From Bacillota bacterium (GTDB lineage Bacteria > Bacillota_E > RBS10-35 > JAJYVN01): 17,759 nt of DNA. This document shows, piece by piece, positions 14,500 to 17,759 of this stretch (positions within the stretch are counted from its first letter, which is position 1; each line of letters opens with the position of its first letter). A program made the translations under genes and the position numbers. The DNA lies in NCBI GenBank assembly GCA_021846605.1, contig JAJZWQ010000049.1, positions 1-17,759 on the forward strand. Reading direction: 5' to 3'. Under the pieces are notes generated by a model. That model did not search any database. It was not told the origin of the DNA and worked only from the letters and a program-made list of their open reading frames with translations.

Positions 14500-16489
14500 A
14501 TGTCAGGAGCAGGACCAAGGTGACCAGGATGTAGGCGAGATACAGGCGCAGCGAACCGGACTGCAGCGCCGTGCCGCGTCTGGCCAGCGCCAGCAGGCCC
14601 GCGCGCACCGGGGCGTACATGTATCGGTCGAAGACGGGGGTGATCTCCGCGACGTGGTGCACGCGCGTGCGGAAGAAGGGGTGGACCCTCGACTCCACCC
14701 GCACCGTCCGGACCGGGCGGTAGATGACAGCGAATACCTGGCGGAACGGGTGGGCGTAGGCCGTGGCGGAATACTGGCTTTGCACGTCGATCTCCCCGCC
14801 GCAGGCCCAGGGGGCGCGCGTTGCCGGGGCTGGACGCGACCGCCGCCCAGCGGCGAGGGCGAGGGTCACGAGCACGGCGACGACCACGGCCACCACCGCA
14901 AACGCGACCGGCCGGATGGGCGCCCCTCCCCACGGCAGGGCGACCCGTACCGCCTGGATCGCCGACGTTGGGACGACGCTCGGCGCGTGCAGTGCGGCCG
15001 CCGCCACCGCCGCCAAGGGTCCGGCCAGGAGCCCGGGCATGAGCCCCGCGCCCAGACACAGCCCGGCGAGGACCAGACCGGGGACATACATGGATGGCGA
15101 CACCTCGTGCGCGCGCGCCGCCTGTTCGCCGCGTGGCCGTCCGAGCAGGCCCACGCCGCTCACCTTCACGAAGCAGGCCGCCGCCAGCCCCCCGGTCAGG
15201 GCCAGCGCGAGCAGCCCCACGAAGGCGGAAAGCGCCAATCGTGGCCCGCCGGCTGACGCCAGGCGGACGAGCGACTGATAGGTCAGCCATTCGCTGATAA
15301 AGCCGTTGAACGGAGGCAGCCCCGAGATCGACGCCGCCGCGACCAGGATGGAGAGCCCACTCCAGGGCATCCGCGTCAACAGCCCGCCCATGCGTTCCAG
15401 GTTGCGCCCGACCCCAGCGGACTGCACGGAGCCCGCGCCCAAAAAGAGCGCGGTTTTGAACAAGCCGTGGTTGATCGTGTGGTAGAGCGCGGCCACCAAC
15501 GCCACGACCGCAAGCAGGGCCAGACCGGCGTGCTCGGCGATGAGCGCAATCCCGAGCCCGGTGGCGATGATGCCGACGTTCTCCACGCTGGAGTACGCCA
15601 AAAGGCGCTTGAGGTCGTTGTCCATGAGGGCGTACAGCACCCCGAACACCGAGGAGACCAGCCCCAGACCGAGGAGCAGAAGGCCCCACCACAGGGGACC
15701 GGGTCCCAGAACCGTGCAGGCCACCAGCACCAGCCCGTAGACGGCCACCTTGAGCATGATGCCGGACATGAGCCCGGAGACGTGACTGGGCGCCACCGGG
15801 TGCGCGCGCGGTAACCAGACGTGCAGGGGCACGAGCGCCGCCTTGCTGCCGAAGCCCAGAAGGGTCAGGGCGAAGACCGCCGAGCGCAGGCCCAAGGGCA
15901 GCGTGGGCGCCGCGCCGGCCCACACAGCGAAGTCCATGGACCCGGTGGCACCGGTCAGGAGCAGGAATGCCGCAAGCAGGCAAACCGCTCCCGCGTGCGT
16001 CACCACGAGGTAGACGTACCCGGCGCGGACCACCTCGGGCCGTTCACCGTCGGTCATGACCAGGCCGTAGGACGCCAGCGACATGGCCTCCCAGGCGATG
16101 AGAAAGGCAGGGAGGTCCGCGGCCAGGGCGACAAGGGTCATGGACAGCAGAAAAAGGGGGGTCAGGATCAGGACCGTCCTGCGCTTGCCAGTCTCCAGGT
16201 GTGCGACGTAGGCGCCACCGTAAATGGACGCCAGGACGCCGACGCCGCTGATCAGCAGGACGAACACGGCGGACAGCGGCGGCAGCCACAGCCGCAGAGC
16301 GAAGGGGGGAGGCCCCACCGCCAGACGCAGGGCGAGGTGGGCTCCCAGGAGGGCGCGGAGCGAAAGGGCGGCAAGGGCTGCGCCGCCGGCAATCGCCGCC
16401 AGCGTGGCCCACGCGCGGTCGGACCGGAGGCCCCCCAGCAGCGCGGCCACACCGTACATCCCCGCACCAGACAGGAGAAGCAAGGTCAC
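14489..16489 (-). CDS. hyfB: HyfB/HycC-like antiporter-type membrane subunit (NuoL family)
   Basis: The product has 666 residues. The Mrp-antiporter core has E134 (AWEAMSLASYG), K216 (GFGSKAALVPLHVWLPRAHP), K294 (NDLKRLLAYSSVENVG) and K345 (NHGLFKTALFLGAG), all residues expected of a proton-translocating subunit. The C-terminal third has the HycC/HyfB-type hydrophilic segment (CGGEIDVQSQYSATAYAHPFRQ) and a final membrane helix (LYLAYILVTLVLLL) that could form part of the lateral arm. GTG at 16489 overlaps the arsR stop (GTGA), so the regulator and the complex are translationally coupled. Confidence 0.93.
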   Translation of the reverse strand: MTLLLLSGAGMYGVAALLGGLRSDRAWATLAAIAGGAALAALSLRALLGAHLALRLAVGPPPFALRLWLPPLSAVFVLLISGVGVLASIYGGAYVAHLETGKRRTVLILTPLFLLSMTLVALAADLPAFLIAWEAMSLASYGLVMTDGERPEVVRAGYVYLVVTHAGAVCLLAAFLLLTGATGSMDFAVWAGAAPTLPLGLRSAVFALTLLGFGSKAALVPLHVWLPRAHPVAPSHVSGLMSGIMLKVAVYGLVLVACTVLGPGPLWWGLLLLGLGLVSSVFGVLYALMDNDLKRLLAYSSVENVGIIATGLGIALIAEHAGLALLAVVALVAALYHTINHGLFKTALFLGAGSVQSAGVGRNLERMGGLLTRMPWSGLSILVAAASISGLPPFNGFISEWLTYQSLVRLASAGGPRLALSAFVGLLALALTGGLAAACFVKVSGVGLLGRPRGEQAARAHEVSPSMYVPGLVLAGLCLGAGLMPGLLAGPLAAVAAAALHAPSVVPTSAIQAVRVALPWGGAPIRPVAFAVVAVVVAVLVTLALAAGRRSRPAPATRAPWACGGEIDVQSQYSATAYAHPFRQVFAVIYRPVRTVRVESRVHPFFRTRVHHVAEITPVFDRYMYAPVRAGLLALARRGTALQSGSLRLYLAYILVTLVLLLTFVR

Positions 16490-16878
16490 CGACGCACCTC
16501 GGCGGCAGGGCCTTCGTCCGCACGCCGGGAGCGCCGCTTGCGCGGCTCTGGCGCCCCTTCGCCGTCGCTAGCCAGCACCGTCTGCATCGAGTCCAGCCGA
16601 TGGCTGAAGATCTCCCGGAGGGCGTCGAGGATCGCGAACACCTCCGAGTCCCGGACGCTGTAGAGCACGCTGAGGCCCGTCTTGCGCGCCGTGACGATCC
16701 CGGCCGTGCGCAGCACCGCCAGGTGCTGCGAGATGTTCGCCACCTCGGCGCCGACCTGCGCCTGCACGTCTGCCACCGCGACCTCACCCTGGCGCAGGAT
16801 TTCCAGGGTGCGAATGCGCACCGGGTGAGCCATCGCCTTGAGGTAGTCCGCCTTGAAGCGCTGTAGATCGCCGATCAG
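16486..16878 (-). CDS. ArsR-family transcriptional regulator heading the hyf operon
   Basis: The product is 130 residues if it starts at CTG 16878, or 115 from the first ATG at 16833. The winged helix-turn-helix is clear (about residues 38-65: VADVQAQVGAEVANISQHL, AVLRTAGIV, then the wing ARKTGLSVLYSV). There are no cysteines at all, so the classical metal-binding site of ArsR/SmtB sensors is absent. The upstream codons encode DLQRFKADYLKAMAHPVRIR, which continues the normal first helix of such regulators. GGGGAGGG lies 6 nt before the CTG, while the ATG has no good site. The tail is basic (PRKRRSRR). It probably autoregulates the operon and resembles Rv0081 of M. tuberculosis in type and position. 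Confidence 0.92.
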   Translation of the reverse strand: MIGDLQRFKADYLKAMAHPVRIRTLEILRQGEVAVADVQAQVGAEVANISQHLAVLRTAGIVTARKTGLSVLYSVRDSEVFAILDALREIFSHRLDSMQTVLASDGEGAPEPRKRRSRRADEGPAAEVRR

Positions 16879-16884
16879 GGGTAT

Positions 16885-16892
16885 CCCTCCCC
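16885..16892 (-). promoter_or_regulatory. Ribosome binding site that points to an upstream, non-AUG arsR start
   Basis: GGGGAGGG on the minus strand is followed after ATACCC by CTG (16878). No ATG, GTG or TTG is in frame between the stop codon at 16899-16897 and the ATG at 16833. Confidence 0.5.
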
Positions 16893-16919
16893 GGCCCTAC
16901 CGATCCGCCCAACTGTGTC

Positions 16920-16962
16920 GAATGCTACCATGCAACTGTCTAGCATCTTCGTCAAGTACGAA
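16920..16962. promoter_or_regulatory. Probable arsR-hyf promoter and operator with nested inverted repeats
   Basis: The stretch has clearly lower GC than the rest. On the minus strand TTGACG (16955-16950) is a good -35, and CATGGT (16932-16927) is a weak -10 after 17 bp. ATGCTA (16922-16927) and TAGCAT (16941-16946) form an inverted repeat over the spacer and -10. TTCGT-CAAGT-ACGAA (16948-16962) forms another over the -35. This placement fits repression by the ArsR protein, though no binding is shown. Confidence 0.5.
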
Positions 16963-16971
16963 ACGACAGAT

Positions 16972-16995
16972 ATGGCCGCTAGACGAATCAGCCAT
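16972..16995. repeat. Second inverted repeat upstream of arsR
   Basis: ATGGC (16972-16976) and GCCAT (16991-16995) are 19 bp apart start to start, the same spacing as ATGCTA/TAGCAT in the arsR operator. CTAGAC (16979-16984), between the arms, is the reverse complement of GTCTAG at 16938-16943. It could be a second operator. The remainder of the gap to the serpin gene (17000-17363) is GC-rich and shows no supported feature. Confidence 0.3.
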
Positions 16996-17363
16996 GTACA
17001 ACACCAGAGGGGTTGAGGCGGACGGCAGTGGGGGCGGCGCAACCAGACGCGAGGCTGCCGCGTACAGGCGGTGCCTCGCCCCCGACGACTCCTGGGGGCT
17101 CCACCTGTACCCAAGCGGCTTGCCGGGGCGGGGGGCAGCGGACCGCCAGCGCGTGGCGCGTCCTGGGTCGTGGGCGCCACCCCGCCGCACCTTCACGAAC
17201 AGGGGAGCTCGGGCGACTGGGAAGGGCGCCGTCTCCACAGGTCAGCCAGGCGCCGCCAGCGCCTGCGCCAACAAGTACCAACAAGCAGGCGGGGGCCCTC
17301 CGGGAACTCCGCTCTGGCGGCCGGCGTCGCACCCATCAGAGGACGGCCGGAGGGGGCGGGCGG

Positions 17364-17759
17364 ATGCCCGGCTGGAAGCGCTATTGGCTGGCGGCGCTGG
17401 TCGGCGCCATGGCGTGGGGGAGTGTGGCCTGCGGGGCGGTGCGCACCCCCGGCCCCCTGGCCGCCCCGGCGGATCCCGCGGCGGCGCGCACGATCGCCGC
17501 CGCGGATAACGCCCTTGGGTTCGCTCTTCTGGAGCGCGTGACCGGTGCCGCCCCCGGGAGCAACGTCTTGATCTCGCCCCCGAGCCTGGCTATCGATCTG
17601 GCCATGTTGTACAACGGCGCGCGGGGCCAGACTGCAGTCGGGATGGCGCGCGTGCTGCACGTGGAGGCGCTCGGTGTGCCCCAGGTGAACACGGGCAACG
17701 CGGCGCTCCTGCGCGCGTTGGCCAGCCCCGGCCAGGGGGTCACCCTAGACATCGCCAAC
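17364..17759 (+). CDS. Secreted serpin-family protease inhibitor (N-terminal part, cut by window end)
   Basis: The visible 132 residues start with ATG behind GGAGGGGG. A signal peptide (about residues 1-22) ends in SVAC, so C23 may be lipidated, although S at position -3 is not the usual lipobox residue. The serpin fold begins with AAADNALGFALLERV, then SNVLISPPSLAIDLAMLYNGARGQTAVGMARVL and VTLDIAN, which correspond to serpin helix A through strand 6B and helix B/C and beyond. The reactive-centre loop lies outside the window, so inhibitory specificity cannot be judged. By family, an extracytoplasmic protease inhibitor. It is divergent from the arsR-hyf operon. Confidence 0.9.
   Translation, partial: MPGWKRYWLAALVGAMAWGSVACGAVRTPGPLAAPADPAAARTIAAADNALGFALLERVTGAAPGSNVLISPPSLAIDLAMLYNGARGQTAVGMARVLHVEALGVPQVNTGNAALLRALASPGQGVTLDIAN

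Noticed and set aside
14415..15983. A 522-residue minus-strand frame overlapping hyfB
   Set aside because: Shadow of hyfB in another frame, with Arg/Gly/Ala-rich composition and no domain.
9445..16489. Respiratory complex I (nuo) operon
   Set aside because: NuoE/F/G, NuoI, NuoA and NuoJ are missing, NuoC and NuoD are fused in HycE style, and the large subunit keeps both NiFe cysteine pairs, which complex I NuoD has lost.
16486..16878. Metal-sensing ArsR/SmtB repressor
   Set aside because: There is no cysteine in the protein and no hydrogenase-unrelated metal transport gene next to it.
16853..17509. A 218-residue plus-strand frame across the arsR-serpin gap
   Set aside because: It overlaps the serpin start in another frame, includes the operator region and shows no conserved motif.
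1..17759. CRISPR arrays, tRNA or rRNA genes, insertion sequences, phage attachment sites
   Set aside because: I saw no regularly spaced repeats, no tRNA cloverleaf, no rRNA-like stretch, and no transposase or integrase on either strand.

Overview
The window looks like chromosome of a high-GC (roughly 70% by eye), flagellated and probably spore-forming member of the Bacillota, of the Symbiobacterium/Thermaerobacter/Sulfobacillaceae kind. This is an inference from the flagellar gene order, a YteA-type TraR/DksA protein, a TasA/camelysin-like secreted protein and a bacterial serpin. No rRNA is present, so the genus cannot be fixed. Many genes start with GTG or TTG behind strong GGAGG-type ribosome binding sites, which decided several starts here.

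Region 1 (1-5873, plus strand) is the distal part of a flagellar operon. It holds the end of fliR, then flhB, flhA, flhF, flhG and the motility sigma factor fliA (sigD). The genes are packed or overlapping (ATGA junctions at fliR/flhB and flhG/fliA). The first three encode membrane parts of the flagellar export gate, FlhF and FlhG set flagellar placement and number, and FliA drives late flagellar promoters. The chemotaxis block that separates flhG from sigD in Bacillus subtilis is absent. A possible 64-residue reading frame with a CTG start follows fliA.

Region 2 (about 6200-9230, plus strand) holds three accessory genes: a YteA-like TraR/DksA zinc-finger protein, a 565-residue secreted protein that joins a TasA-like N-terminus, two ASH/choice-of-anchor-like modules and a C-terminal pentapeptide-repeat block, and a DinB/YfiT-type putative metal-dependent protein.

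Region 3 (9445-16878, minus strand) is the most interesting part. It is a compact operon with an ArsR-family regulator followed by hyfB, hyfC, hyfE, hyfF, hyfG and hyfI homologues, which encode a membrane-bound group 4 [NiFe]-hydrogenase-like complex related to respiratory complex I. The HyfA, HyfD and HyfH subunits, formate dehydrogenase and maturation genes are missing from the window. The gene content recalls the ArsR-headed Rv0081-Rv0087 locus of Mycobacterium tuberculosis. The large subunit keeps both CxxC pairs needed for a NiFe centre, but the usual DPC is ELC, and the protein stops at the position where other hydrogenases are proteolytically matured. A 90-bp AT-richer stretch with nested inverted repeats upstream of arsR is the likely operator and promoter.

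Region 4 (17364 to the end, plus strand) is the start of a secreted, possibly lipid-anchored serpin, truncated by the window edge. The two gene blocks of regions 2 and 3 converge on 9231-9444, which is rich in inverted repeats and probably terminates transcription from both sides.
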